Of a DNA stretch of 64,000 nt, positions 16,042 through 25,996 are shown in pieces (position 1 is the stretch's first letter; every line of letters begins with the position of its first letter). Source of the stretch: Microbulbifer sp. GL-2 (lineage in GTDB: Bacteria > Pseudomonadota > Gammaproteobacteria > Pseudomonadales > Cellvibrionaceae); the NCBI RefSeq assembly GCF_007183175.1, contig NZ_AP019807.1, forward strand, positions 1,904,001-1,968,000. Direction: 5' to 3'. The position numbers and the translations under genes were made by a program. The notes under the pieces were generated by a model. That model saw nothing but the letters and a program-made list of their open reading frames with translations. It searched no databases and had not been told where the DNA came from.

Positions 16042-18735
16042 TTAACCCTGCTGTTGCTTTAGCAGAGTCTGTCCAATCTTGATACAGCGCTCGCTAGTAT
16101 AGCGATGGTTCTTCAATGCTTTGACCAACATAGGCTTGAGCTGCCGTTTCTGATCCAGTGTATCACTAATTTTCTGAACACCTTCCTCCGAACACATAAG
16201 GGGAAACATGTATGCGTAGGTACTGATCAACTCTGAAGAGCCTTCATTATTGATCTGCTCCAAGGCAGAGATTATCCGATTGCTATTGGTATTAAAAAGT
16301 TCAATTTGTTCAGAGGTGAATAGTGATGAAGTAACTCTGCGAAGTTCGCTCAACTTGAATTTTTTCCTATCCAGTATCAAGTTGTCTAACCATTTTTCCT
16401 TAATTTCTGGCAGGGGTCTAATAGCTTCAGCCGCTAAAGCGTTAAGTTTTGACCTGTCAGAATTATCTTTTTCCAGTTCTCTGCTAATAGCCTGTTCATA
16501 GTCAGAAAAGAGATAGCGATTTTGCAGGCTAATCAATTGCCAGCGCATATCGGGATCCAGTGTCAGGCCGTTTACAGCAAGTTCACCTCTCAACATCTGC
16601 TTAGCGTTGTTGAGAGCTTCTGTGGAATGAGCCACGCTGGTGAAAATACCAAACCAGGTTTTCTGCTGGTCACTACCGCTGGATGCCTGTTGAAGCTGTT
16701 TCCAAACAAAATCTTCAATAGCCAGTTGTAGTTCGCTGCGGCGCTTTTGATCAATAGAAATTTGATTCAGGTAGCGGTAAGCAAAACTGAGATAGCGCGC
16801 ATTCAGTCTGATAGCATTGATATCCTGTTCTGCCGCACCGTTGTTGATGATAAAGCTGATGTATTCGTCCAAAGGCAGTTTTGCATCATAAGTACTGTCA
16901 AACAGGCTCTGCCACAACATCAGACGGGCAAAGGGCTGCTCAATAGCATTTATATGCTGAGCCATATTCTGCACAGTTACCGTATCCAGGTTCACTTTGG
17001 CAAATGCCCAATCTCCCTCATTGGGGTAGAGAATTTGTGGGCAGGGCAGCCCCTCTGCATCTGCGACCTTTGTGGTTGCGCCACTGTACAGAACTGGCAA
17101 AGTGGCAAAGCGTTTCATACTTTCACCGTCCATCCGGTAGAAGCCCAGCTGTGTGCGTTGTTCGCGTAGTGTTGGGTACTCTTCGGGGGCGCTCTGCTTG
17201 AGGGTCAGATCACTAACCTGATCATTTTTACACTGGAAACTGGCTTCGATGGTATTGAGGCCTGCTTGGTAGAGCCATTGCTGTTGCCAGGTATCCAGGT
17301 TCATACCGGAAGCTTTACCGAGGTGCCCCATAAAATCATCAAGTGTTGAATTCTGGTAGGAGAGTTCCTTCAGGTAATTACTGACACCTTTACGGAATTC
17401 CTCTTTTCCCAGGTAATAGGGTAATTGCTTGAGTACTGAGCCACCTTTACCGTAGGTAATACCATCGAAATTGGCAAAAGCTTCATCGGTATTCTTCACC
17501 GGCAATTGGATGGCGTGGGTAGTAGGGCGTTGATCGGATTGATAAGCCCACTGCTTGGTACCCAGGTAAAAGTTCTCCCAGGCGTTGGTAAATTCACTGT
17601 TTTCAGCCAGTGACAGGTTGGCCATATAGGTGGCGAAACTCTCATTGAGCCAGAGGTCATCCCACCAGTTCATGGTTACCAGATCGCCAAACCATTGGTG
17701 AGCCAGTTCGTGCGCAATAACATTAGCCAGGCGCATACGTTGTGCCTGGGTTTTTTCTCCACGTGAGATGTAAGCGTCATTAAAGGTGACCGATCCAACG
17801 TTTTCCATGGCTCCGGCATTGAAATCAGGTACCAGGATCTGATCATATTTTTTGAAGGGGTAATCTATTTCAAAATAGGGTTGGAAGAACTCAAAGGATT
17901 GTTTGGTAAAAGTAAACCAGTCTTCGGTTTTAACATACTCTGCCAGGCTCTGGCGAGCCATGAGTCGCAGTGGAATACCTCCGGCATCGTCCTCCCAGAT
18001 ATGATAGGGACCTGCGTGAAGAGAGAATACATAGGAAGAAAATTTTTGAGTTTGCGGGAAAAACCAATGGTTCAGCTCTCCCTTTTCCTCAATACGGTTT
18101 TCCCGTTCTGCGCTGATCACTATCCAATTCTTGGGAGCCGTAACATCGAGGGTGTAACGGGCCTTCAGGTTTGGTTGGTCGAAGTGGGGGAAAAGACGGT
18201 TGGCATCATAGGGCTCAAAGTCGGTATACATATAGACTTTGCCATCTTTCGGGTCTTCGAAACGGTGCAGTCCAGATCCATCATTAGAGTACGGGTGCTG
18301 ATAGTTCACCGTAATAGAATGCTGCTGATCCGGCAGGTGCAATGCAGGAATACTGATAAAGTGGCCGTTGTATTCAAAGGGTGTTTCCTGGCTATCAACT
18401 TTTACTGATTCGACCGTGCCACCGGCAAAATCGATAGTGAGGGGTTGCTGCAGGTTTTTTGTAAATTTGATATCGGCGCGTACGGTTCCAAAAAAGCTCT
18501 CACCAGTGCTGTCCAGGTTGACACTCAGGTGATAGTCGACTTGGGCTACTTGTTGTTTGCGTAATTTGGCATATGCTTCCGATAGCCCCGATGTATCGGT
18601 TCTTACCAGCGTTGTGTTAGTGACATCGCTCTGTGGTTGTAGCGTACTGGACCCCTGGCCACAGGCTACCAGTATGGCTGTGCATAGCAGAGTGACGACA
18701 AGTTTTAGTGTTGCCTGTTTGCTGGCTTTGATCAT
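16042..18735 (-). CDS. M1-family aminopeptidase N-like lipoprotein
   Basis: 897 residues from the ATG at 18735. The start is chosen because GTGAGA lies upstream and the lipoprotein signal (MIKASKQATLK ... ILVACG, Cys25) begins there; an in-frame start 25 codons earlier would hide that signal. The classical M1 elements are all present: GAMEN (about 308-312), HELAHQWFG (342-346 for HELAH) and the third zinc ligand Glu365 in WLNESFATYM. It should remove N-terminal residues from peptides, probably at the cell envelope. A large helical C-terminal domain follows. It is a distant paralogue of the M1 protein at 4965-7697, which lacks the full GAMEN. No operon partner is evident. Confidence 0.9.
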   Translation of the reverse strand: MIKASKQATLKLVVTLLCTAILVACGQGSSTLQPQSDVTNTTLVRTDTSGLSEAYAKLRKQQVAQVDYHLSVNLDSTGESFFGTVRADIKFTKNLQQPLTIDFAGGTVESVKVDSQETPFEYNGHFISIPALHLPDQQHSITVNYQHPYSNDGSGLHRFEDPKDGKVYMYTDFEPYDANRLFPHFDQPNLKARYTLDVTAPKNWIVISAERENRIEEKGELNHWFFPQTQKFSSYVFSLHAGPYHIWEDDAGGIPLRLMARQSLAEYVKTEDWFTFTKQSFEFFQPYFEIDYPFKKYDQILVPDFNAGAMENVGSVTFNDAYISRGEKTQAQRMRLANVIAHELAHQWFGDLVTMNWWDDLWLNESFATYMANLSLAENSEFTNAWENFYLGTKQWAYQSDQRPTTHAIQLPVKNTDEAFANFDGITYGKGGSVLKQLPYYLGKEEFRKGVSNYLKELSYQNSTLDDFMGHLGKASGMNLDTWQQQWLYQAGLNTIEASFQCKNDQVSDLTLKQSAPEEYPTLREQRTQLGFYRMDGESMKRFATLPVLYSGATTKVADAEGLPCPQILYPNEGDWAFAKVNLDTVTVQNMAQHINAIEQPFARLMLWQSLFDSTYDAKLPLDEYISFIINNGAAEQDINAIRLNARYLSFAYRYLNQISIDQKRRSELQLAIEDFVWKQLQQASSGSDQQKTWFGIFTSVAHSTEALNNAKQMLRGELAVNGLTLDPDMRWQLISLQNRYLFSDYEQAISRELEKDNSDRSKLNALAAEAIRPLPEIKEKWLDNLILDRKKFKLSELRRVTSSLFTSEQIELFNTNSNRIISALEQINNEGSSELISTYAYMFPLMCSEEGVQKISDTLDQKRQLKPMLVKALKNHRYTSERCIKIGQTLLKQQQG

Positions 18736-18962
18736 TGCATTCTCACATATTTCTTTGTTATTGCTTTTATTTTGCCGGTAATAAGCATTCCACCTCGTTC
18801 TAGCATTCATTCATCGGTCGGTCCATCAATTCTTCTGAGGTGCGTAGGAGTCAATTGTACAGGGGATTAATTGGCACGATTCCAGTGAGCAGGCTTGTGC
18901 GTTGAGGTGCTGGTCTGGTGCGGTGAGCTGTTGGTCGCAAGTGTGTGGAATCTGAGTTAGAG

Positions 18963-20303
18963 CTATTTGCCATTGGCTACTTCGAGAATAGATTCGGCGA
19001 GGGCGTTGACCAAGCCGTCGACTTCTTCGCTACTTGAAATGAAGGGCACTCCCAACTGGAGGGTGTCGCTGCTATAGCGAACGTAGAAACCCTTGTCCCA
19101 CATTTTCATAGCGACTTGGAATGGGTGTCGTAGGGGTTCCCCTGGAGCGGAGTCAATGGTCAGACCTGCAGCCAGTCCACAGTTGCGGATATCATTGACC
19201 AAAGGCAGATCCTTAAGCTGGTGTATGTACTCCTCCAGTACATAAGTTAGCTCAGCGGCGCGTTTGAATAAGTTTTCCTGCTCCAAAATATTCAAGGTGG
19301 CCAGTGCTGCGGCACAGGCTACCGGGTGGGCTGAATAGGTATAGCCATGGGGGAGTTCTAGTTGGTAGGCCGGGCCCCCTTGCTCCATAAAAGTGTCGTA
19401 GATGCTTTGGCGCACAGCGACTGCGCCCATGGGAAAAACACCATTGGTCAGTTGCTTAGCGGTATTTAGGATGTCTGGAACCACACCAAAGAACTCTGCC
19501 CCAGTGGCAGTGCCCATTCTTCCAAAGGCTGTGATCACCTCATCAAATATCAACAGTATTTGATGCTCACTGCAGATATCGCGAAGACGTTGCAGGTAGC
19601 CTTCTGGAGGCGGTAGTACGCCGGCGGAGCCGGCCATGGGCTCAACGATCACTGCTGCGATATTGCTGGCATCGTGCAGGGCAATTAATTCGAGTAATTC
19701 ATCGGCCAGATATGCCCCCTGCTGAGGCTGTCCATGGCAAAAGCGGTTTTCTGGTAAAAGTGTATGTGACAGGTGGTCTGCATCTAGTGTTGGTCCAAAC
19801 ATTGCACGATTAGCGCCTATGCCACCAACACTGATTCCGGCAAAATTTACGCCATGGTAGCCCTTTATACGGCCGATAAGTTTGGTTTTTGCTGCTAAGC
19901 CTCTTTTGCGCCAATAGGCACGGGCAATTTTCAGTGCGGTCTCGGCTGTTTCAGAGCCGGAATTTGTGAAAAAAATACGGTTGAGACCTGTCGGCATAAA
20001 CTGTGTGATTCGCTCGGCCAATTCGAAGGATCCCGGGTGGCCAAACTGAAAAGCAGGTGCGTAGTCAAGTGTTTTCAGCTGGCGCCCAATGGCCTCGGTA
20101 ATCTCTGGTCGACTGTGACCAGCTCCACAGGTCCAAAGCCCTGAGAGGCCATCAAAGATTGGACGGCCGTCGGCACTGGTGTAGTAACAGCCTTCGGCGG
20201 CCGTGAGGATGCGGGGGTCCCGTTTAAATTGGCGGTTGCCGGTATAGGGCATCCAGTGGGAATCGAGCTGGACCTGAGTAAGCCCTGCGAGTTTGTCGTT
20301 CAT
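18963..20303 (-). CDS. Class III aminotransferase, omega-amino acid:pyruvate type (second copy)
   Basis: 446 residues, a paralogue of the transaminase at 2476. Shared landmarks are HWMPYTGNRQFK, GLWTCGAGHSRPEI, FTNSGSEAE-like FTNSGSETAETALK, Asp254 in LLIFDEVIT and the Schiff-base Lys283 in LNTAKQLTNG. It should transfer an amino group from an omega-amino acid or amine to pyruvate. Unlike the first copy it has no dehydrogenase partner and no adjacent regulator. The neighbours (an M1 peptidase and a purine operon) do not suggest a substrate. Beta-alanine:pyruvate transaminase is the usual automatic name; the true substrate is open. Confidence 0.88.
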   Translation of the reverse strand: MNDKLAGLTQVQLDSHWMPYTGNRQFKRDPRILTAAEGCYYTSADGRPIFDGLSGLWTCGAGHSRPEITEAIGRQLKTLDYAPAFQFGHPGSFELAERITQFMPTGLNRIFFTNSGSETAETALKIARAYWRKRGLAAKTKLIGRIKGYHGVNFAGISVGGIGANRAMFGPTLDADHLSHTLLPENRFCHGQPQQGAYLADELLELIALHDASNIAAVIVEPMAGSAGVLPPPEGYLQRLRDICSEHQILLIFDEVITAFGRMGTATGAEFFGVVPDILNTAKQLTNGVFPMGAVAVRQSIYDTFMEQGGPAYQLELPHGYTYSAHPVACAAALATLNILEQENLFKRAAELTYVLEEYIHQLKDLPLVNDIRNCGLAAGLTIDSAPGEPLRHPFQVAMKMWDKGFYVRYSSDTLQLGVPFISSSEEVDGLVNALAESILEVANGK

Positions 20304-20514
20304 TTTTATTTTCCGACATTTGGCTCCATTAAATTAATTCTGGACCAATTTTTCTATTTAATAAATTGTAGGAAACTAACTTTAGTTTCATAAGCGGAGG
20401 CTATTAAGAAAGGTTTGAAGTATGTAAGTGCTGGGGCTTAATTTTATTACCACCAGTGGGCTATATGGGGAGGTTGGGAGAGTAGTGAAGATGTCAGGGG
20501 GAATGGAAGAAGAA

Positions 20515-20533
20515 CTGGGGGACAGGCCCCCAG
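20515..20533 (-). terminator. Hairpin after the purine operon
   Basis: CTGGGGG and CCCCCAG (20515-20521, 20527-20533) form a 7-bp GC-rich stem. On the minus strand it sits 13 bases after the phosphoribosyltransferase stop and is followed by TTCTTCTTCC, a weak T-rich tail. Confidence 0.55.
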
Positions 20534-20545
20534 TACAAGCCACGA

Positions 20546-21109
20546 TTAAACGGCAGTGGCAATCCTGTCAACATAGGGTGCCAGTTCTGGCTTATTCTCC
20601 AGGATTTCTTCCCGCGAGAGGCCGTCGATCTCATGGGGAAATACCAGCCACTCTTCAGTTTTGTGGATAAAGTAATCCGGCTCGCGTTTGGCCTTGTTGT
20701 TCTTCGGCTTGTAGTAAGGCGTAGCGATTCGAATTTCTGGCGTGTTCTTTTTACAGGCCGCACGCAGGTCCAAGACCGTTTGCTGAATACTCAGGCCGGA
20801 GTCGTGCACATCATCCACAATCAGCAGGGAGTCATGGGATTCAAGACGTTTGATCAGGTAATTCAGGCCGTGTACACGTACATTCTTGTCACGCTCGCCA
20901 ATGCCGAGGTAGGACGAAGTCCGAATAGCGATATGGTCCGCATCCACACCCATCACGTGCAGCAGTTCCTGTACTGCGATACCGACTGGAGCCCCGCCAC
21001 GCCAAACACCGACAATGTAATTGGGGCGAAAGCCGCTCCGGTAGATTTGTTCCGCAAGCGCGTAAGAATCCGTCAGGAGTTGCTGTGCGCTGATAAAGTG
21101 CTTTTTCAT
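20546..21109 (-). CDS. Purine phosphoribosyltransferase (hypoxanthine/xanthine-guanine type)
   Basis: A 187-residue type I phosphoribosyltransferase. The PRPP-binding loop LLIVDDVHDSG (about 95-105) is clear, and VGVWRGGAPVG (about 33-43) forms the pyrophosphate-binding part. It would join a purine base to PRPP to make the nucleotide. It is the last gene of a three-gene minus-strand set (outer-membrane channel, permease, transferase), 11 bases after the permease, so purine rather than pyrimidine is inferred from context. Which base is preferred cannot be read from the sequence. Confidence 0.85.
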   Translation of the reverse strand: MKKHFISAQQLLTDSYALAEQIYRSGFRPNYIVGVWRGGAPVGIAVQELLHVMGVDADHIAIRTSSYLGIGERDKNVRVHGLNYLIKRLESHDSLLIVDDVHDSGLSIQQTVLDLRAACKKNTPEIRIATPYYKPKNNKAKREPDYFIHKTEEWLVFPHEIDGLSREEILENKPELAPYVDRIATAV

Positions 21110-21120
21110 CTATGTACCCC

Positions 21121-22482
21121 TCAGAAAAATGCGAACTTGGCAACAAAGAGTGCCGCTAACACGTAGACACTGATACTGACGTCTTTACTGCGTCCGCTCA
21201 ATGTTTTGATGACCGCGTAGGCAATAAAGCCCAGTGCAATACCATGGGCGATAGAGAAAGACAGCGGCATCATCACTGCTGCAATCACTGCGGGGGCGGC
21301 TTCGGTGATGTCATCCCAATCAATGGAGGACAGGCCAGAAGTCATCAGCACACCAACATAAAGCAGGGCGCCTGCAGTCGCATAAGCGGGAATCATCCCG
21401 ATCAGTGGCGAGAAGAAGGTTGCCAGCAGGAACAGGCCAGCGCAGACCACTGCGGTCAGGCCAGTGCGTCCTCCGGCGGTAATGCCTGCGGTACTCTCCA
21501 CATAACAGGTGGTGGTGGAGGAGCCCAACACAGAACCTACTACAGAAGCGGAGCTATCAGCCATCAGGGCTTTGCCCATACCCGGCAGTTTGCCGTTCTT
21601 GTCCAGTAGCTTGGCTCGGTCGGAGACACTGAGCAGGGTGCCAGCGGTATCAAATAGATCTACGAACAGAAAGGCGAAGATCACGCTGATCATACCCACT
21701 TCGAAGGCGCCAGCAATGTCCAACTCAAGGTAAGTGGGAGCCATGCTGGGGGGAGCGGAAATCAGGCCGGTGTACTCTACCTTGCCGATTGCCAGGGCAA
21801 TGATGGTCACGGCGAGAATACCGATCATCACAGAACCGAGCATACGGCGGTAGGAGAGAGCCACAATAATAAAGAAGCCCAGGGCAGCGAGCATGGCCTC
21901 AATAGATTTGAGATCCCCTAGGGTTACCAGGGTGGCCGGGCTGGCCACAACGATACCCGCGCTTTTCAGGGCAATTATTGCCAGGAAAAGGCCAATACCG
22001 GCCGCCAATGATTGCCTGAGGGAGAGTGGAATACTGTCGATAATCCACTCCCGCAGCTTGAAGATGCTGAGAAGCAGGAATATCACTCCTGATATAAACA
22101 CCGCACCCAGTGCCACCTGCCAGCTATATCCCATCTCGCCAACGACCACATAGGCAAAGAAGGCGTTAAGGCCCATGCCCGGTGCCAGGGCAATAGGGTA
22201 GTTGGCGTATAGCCCCATAATCAGACAGCCTATCGCCGCCGCAAGACAGGTCGCCATAAATACAGCGCCCTTATCCATACCGGCTGCAGCCAGGATATTG
22301 GGGTTTACGAAAATGATGTAAGCCATGGTCAGGAATGTGGTCACACCGGCAATCACTTCCCGGCGGACATTCGTCTGACGTTCAGACAGCTTGAACAGCT
22401 TTTCCAGAAGGGAGGCATTGCCGCCTGCCTGTGGGATGCCGGACCCTGGGGTCGCTGATGTTTGGATATCAGAGGGTTTCAT
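21121..22482 (-). CDS. NCS2-family (AzgA-like) purine permease
   Basis: 453 residues with about a dozen hydrophobic segments. Family features include TFLTMAYIIFVNPNIL near the N-terminus, ALAPGMGLNAFFAYVV and the later SSTTTCYVESTAGITAGGRTG region that lines the substrate site in AzgA-type carriers. Members import adenine, guanine or hypoxanthine by proton symport across the inner membrane. It lies one base after the Tsx-like gene and 11 bases before the phosphoribosyltransferase, consistent with uptake coupled to salvage. Confidence 0.92.
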   Translation of the reverse strand: MKPSDIQTSATPGSGIPQAGGNASLLEKLFKLSERQTNVRREVIAGVTTFLTMAYIIFVNPNILAAAGMDKGAVFMATCLAAAIGCLIMGLYANYPIALAPGMGLNAFFAYVVVGEMGYSWQVALGAVFISGVIFLLLSIFKLREWIIDSIPLSLRQSLAAGIGLFLAIIALKSAGIVVASPATLVTLGDLKSIEAMLAALGFFIIVALSYRRMLGSVMIGILAVTIIALAIGKVEYTGLISAPPSMAPTYLELDIAGAFEVGMISVIFAFLFVDLFDTAGTLLSVSDRAKLLDKNGKLPGMGKALMADSSASVVGSVLGSSTTTCYVESTAGITAGGRTGLTAVVCAGLFLLATFFSPLIGMIPAYATAGALLYVGVLMTSGLSSIDWDDITEAAPAVIAAVMMPLSFSIAHGIALGFIAYAVIKTLSGRSKDVSISVYVLAALFVAKFAFF

Positions 22483-22483
22483 A

Positions 22484-23269
22484 TCAGAAGTGGTACTTTA
22501 CTAGCAGGTTTACGTTGCGCTCATTGGAATTAACTGCAAAGGAGCCATCTCTGATTCCAAATTTGTCATCCCAGTGGACATATTCGATACCGGCATACAG
22601 TGCCTTGGGGTCGCCCCAGTTAGCGCCCACATCCCACTTGAGCTGGGAGGTGAAGTTCATACTCGGGTGTGCATCTGCAGAAGCACTGGTCCAATCGATA
22701 AAACCGTCGTACACAAAGCTGGCATCACCCAGGGTAAACGGCATGGCCCAGACCAGAGTCAGCTGCTCGTTGCTGGCTTTATCGTCGTTGTCGCGGCGGT
22801 AGGCATTGACCTGAACAAAAGAGAAACCCGGTACCGCGAGATCGAAGCCAAGGCCTGTCAGAATATTGGTGAAGTGCGGGCCTGTAGCGGTCAAGCCATC
22901 TGGGTCATCCATATTGCCCAGTTCAACAGTGGTAGCTACTAAAACATCAGTCACTGGCCCCCAAGCCAGCTCGCTATTGGAGAGTTTCCCAAGACTCAAC
23001 CGCGGTGAAATTTCAGCATAAAGCTCTTTGGAACCATCTTCTGAGTCCAGATAATCGGCAAAAATAAACAGGTCACCCCAGCTGTGGCCACTGGCGTGCT
23101 CAAAAGTAACCACGGAGCGCTCGGAATCATCCGTGGAGAGGCTGTAATTTACCTTGTAGTCGCGGCCATACAGCAGGCTGAGGCTGTAGTCGCTCCAGGT
23201 CATCTCTGCTTGGGCAGCTACAGACAGCAGGCCAGTGGCCATTAGTAGCAGGGGCTTGGTTGGTTTCAT
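22484..23269 (-). CDS. Tsx-like nucleoside channel, outer membrane
   Basis: 261 residues with a signal peptide (MKPTKPLLLMATGLLSVAAQA) followed by amphipathic beta-strand patterns ending in an aromatic residue (NLLVKYHF), as in outer-membrane barrels. WSDYSLSLLYGRDYKV and the closing segment WDDKFGIRDGSFAVNS fit the Tsx/OmpK nucleoside-specific channel family. The ATG at 23269 has GAGGT upstream; an earlier in-frame start would add 17 basic residues ahead of the signal peptide. First gene of the purine operon: outer-membrane entry, inner-membrane transport, then phosphoribosylation. No purine riboswitch was recognised upstream. Confidence 0.82.
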   Translation of the reverse strand: MKPTKPLLLMATGLLSVAAQAEMTWSDYSLSLLYGRDYKVNYSLSTDDSERSVVTFEHASGHSWGDLFIFADYLDSEDGSKELYAEISPRLSLGKLSNSELAWGPVTDVLVATTVELGNMDDPDGLTATGPHFTNILTGLGFDLAVPGFSFVQVNAYRRDNDDKASNEQLTLVWAMPFTLGDASFVYDGFIDWTSASADAHPSMNFTSQLKWDVGANWGDPKALYAGIEYVHWDDKFGIRDGSFAVNSNERNVNLLVKYHF

Positions 23270-23664
23270 TCTATTACCTCTGTTACGGCGACAGGCGGAA
23301 TCCGCACTGGCGGTCGACATTGGGGTCGGCAGTTGGTTAAAAAATAGGCGCGGAATGTACCAGAATTTGTGACCTGTTTTCCAGTGTTTTTTAATGATGC
23401 CTGGGGGCTTATTCGGCAGGAAAAAGTAAATAAACTCTTAACTTGGGTAAAAATTAATGCTTTGTTTGGTATTTATCGCATTTGCTAGGAAATAGATCTA
23501 GAGAGAGCCTTCGGCAGGTTTTCAGTAGATTTTGATTTGGCCGGGGTGGGGCAAAGCTCTTTGAGTACCAGTAGCAGACTTTGTTGTAGGTGTTGTTTTG
23601 AACTGAACGCATTTATCGTAGGAGAAGGTGCTTTGCGATGTGATTCCCACCTGGAAAGTAGTGT
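23270..23664. other. Intergenic region upstream of the purine operon
   Basis: About 395 bases between the Tsx-like gene and the hairpin behind the ABC-F gene. Short open frames here lack support. It must hold the purine-operon promoter; I could not identify a PurR-type box or a riboswitch. Confidence 0.35.
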
Positions 23665-23695
23665 GGTTGGGGCAAGAATTGATACTGCCCCAACC
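23665..23695 (-). terminator. Ten-bp hairpin downstream of the ABC-F gene
   Basis: GGTTGGGGCA (23665-23674) and TGCCCCAACC (23686-23695) are perfect complements around an 11-base loop, 26 bases after the ABC-F stop. No T-run follows, so it may act as an mRNA-end stabiliser. Confidence 0.5.
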
Positions 23696-23721
23696 TGGCT
23701 GCTTCAATCTCTTATTAAAAG

Positions 23722-25329
23722 TCAGGCTACCTGTTGCTCTGCACCTGACTGGTGCGCCAGATACTCTTCATAGGTGCCCTGGAAGTCGATCAGCGTCTGA
23801 TCCTTGATTTCAACAACCCTGGTCGCCAGGGACGAGACAAATTGGCGGTCGTGGCTGACGAAAATCAATGTGCCCTCGTATTTTTCCAGAGCCTTGTTCA
23901 AAGCTTCAATAGCTTCCATATCCAAATGGTTGGTCGGTTCGTCCATGATCAGCACATTGGTGTCCATCATCATCAGCTTGCCGAACAGAAGGCGATTTTT
24001 TTCGCCACCGGAGCATACCTTTGCTTTCTTGTTGGCATCATCTGCAGTAAATAACAGTCGGCCCAGAATGCCCCGTACTGCCAGGTCATCGTGTTTGGGG
24101 GTGCGCCACAGAGACATCCACTCAAATATCGTCAGATCACTGTCGAAATCAGCACTGCTATCTTGTGGACAGTAACCGATAGCGGCATTTTCCGACCACT
24201 TGATGTCACCATTGTTGGCCTGGACCTCATTGACCAGACAGCGCAAGAAGGTAGTTTTACCAACGCCGTTCTCACCGATAACTGCCAGGCGTGTACCTGC
24301 CTCCAGCAGCATTTCACCGCCTTTAAAAAGCATCTCCCCCTCAAAACCATGAGATACCCCTTCCATAGTCAGCGCCTGGCGGTGCAACTTTTTAGATTGG
24401 TTGAAAATGATATAAGGGCTAACCCGGCTGGAGGGTTTAATTTCCTCTAACTTGATCTTTTCCATCTTCTTGGCGCGGGAACTGGCCTGCTTGGCTTTGG
24501 AGGCATTGGCGGAAAAGCGGTTTACAAAGCTTTGCAGTTCATCCAGCTCGGCACTCTTTTTGGCATTCTCCGCATGCAGTTGTTCCTGTATCAATGTTGA
24601 GGCTGCAACAAAGTCCTCATAGTTACCCGGAAAAACTCGCAATTCACCATAATCAATATCCGCCATATGTGTGCAGACTGAATTCAGGAAATGGCGATCG
24701 TGGGAAATGATGATCATGGTGCTTTTGCGCTGATTGAGTACATCTGCCAGCCATTTGATCGTGTGGATATCAAGGTTGTTAGTCGGTTCATCCAGTAGCA
24801 ATATATCTGGATCAGCAAATAGTGCCTGGGCGAGTAATACACGCAGCTTCCAACCGGGAGCTACCTGATTCATAAGGCCAAAGTGCAGGGACTCGTCGAT
24901 GCCGGCCTCCAGCAGGATTTCGCCAGCGCGGCTCTCTGCGCTATAGCCGTCCAACTCAGCAAATTGGACTTCCAGCTCGGCTACACGCATACCGTCTTCT
25001 TCGCTCATTTCCGGCAGAGAGTATATGCGGTCACGCTCCTGCTTTATTTCCCACAGGCGAACATCGCCCATAATTACTGCATCGACCACGGTGTACTCTT
25101 CAAATGCAAACTGGTCCTGGCTCAAAGTACCCACGGTGCACCCTGGAGCAATAGACACATTGCCGGCTGAGGGGGCCAGGGCACCACTCAGAATCTTCAT
25201 AAAGGTCGATTTTCCACATCCATTAGCCCCGATAAGACCGTATCGGTTTCCATTACCAAACTTTGCGGAGATGTTTTCAAACAGTGGCTGGGCACCAAAC
25301 TGCATGGTGATATTTGCGGTGGTGATCAA
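23722..25329 (-). CDS. ybiT: ABC-F family ATPase, YbiT-like
   Basis: 535 residues with two fused ABC ATPase domains and no membrane segments. Domain 1 has Walker [10 protein letters not shown], signature [10 protein letters not shown] with [11 protein letters not shown]. Domain 2 has [21 protein letters not shown] and [11 protein letters not shown]. The charged linker between the domains ([16 protein letters not shown]) is typical. ABC-F proteins bind the ribosomal E site and relieve stalled complexes; YbiT is one of four in E. coli. I prefer the TTG at 25329, with AGGGA upstream, because family members begin close to [16 protein letters not shown]. The longest open frame reaches 25449 and adds 40 residues that do not resemble the family. 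Confidence 0.88.
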   Translation of the reverse strand: MITTANITMQFGAQPLFENISAKFGNGNRYGLIGANGCGKSTFMKILSGALAPSAGNVSIAPGCTVGTLSQDQFAFEEYTVVDAVIMGDVRLWEIKQERDRIYSLPEMSEEDGMRVAELEVQFAELDGYSAESRAGEILLEAGIDESLHFGLMNQVAPGWKLRVLLAQALFADPDILLLDEPTNNLDIHTIKWLADVLNQRKSTMIIISHDRHFLNSVCTHMADIDYGELRVFPGNYEDFVAASTLIQEQLHAENAKKSAELDELQSFVNRFSANASKAKQASSRAKKMEKIKLEEIKPSSRVSPYIIFNQSKKLHRQALTMEGVSHGFEGEMLFKGGEMLLEAGTRLAVIGENGVGKTTFLRCLVNEVQANNGDIKWSENAAIGYCPQDSSADFDSDLTIFEWMSLWRTPKHDDLAVRGILGRLLFTADDANKKAKVCSGGEKNRLLFGKLMMMDTNVLIMDEPTNHLDMEAIEALNKALEKYEGTLIFVSHDRQFVSSLATRVVEIKDQTLIDFQGTYEEYLAHQSGAEQQVA

Positions 25330-25996
25330 GAGCGTATCCCTGGAACTTGCAAGTGGGCACTGGTAAACCAGCTTCGCCAAAATTGGAGGTGTACTGCGGC
25401 GGTCCGCACTATAAGGATTTGTGGCTGAGGTGTCGAGGAATATGTTCAATAATTAAGCAGTCTGGATATCGTATAGAGGCAACTCAAGTAAGCCAGAACT
25501 GGATCTGAGCCTGTCCTTAATATGACGAGATCACGATGGCAAATCTCTAAAGGGGGTTCCCGGACTGCATACAGTTCCGTTGCAGCGACAAGTTGACTTC
25601 TAGCCTAGTTATAACCCCGCTCTCAATATTATCGATTGAAATATCTGTGTTAAAGTATGTTGTCCGTCTAGGAGGATATTCCATCTTTAGATAGGATACG
25701 ATGATATACGTTTGTATACTGTTTAGCTCCAGGATCTGTAGTTAAGATTAAAATGGCTTTATGACTCCTGGTTATGGGATACCCCTGGCAAAAGGTCGCC
25801 ACAGAATAAAGCGGCCACTTTCATTTAAATAATTAACGGGATCATTTGATCTTATTTGTATCCTTTGGGTAGTTTGGGCGGCACCGACAATGTTGCTGCT
25901 TTCAGGGGGATTGAGGATTGGAGTACTAATGACTAGTTAGTGCCAGTCTATCAATTTTTCGGTTTCCCTTAGGAGCAGGCAAAGACTGGAGGTTTT
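25330..25996. other. Long AT-rich intergenic region
   Basis: About 665 bases between divergent ABC-F and VOC genes. No credible coding frame, tRNA or known riboswitch seen. The ribosome-binding site GGAGG of the VOC gene lies at the right end. Confidence 0.35.

Noticed and set aside
23270..23520. Possible purine riboswitch upstream of the Tsx operon
   Set aside because: The conserved loop bases of the guanine/adenine aptamer are not found on either strand.
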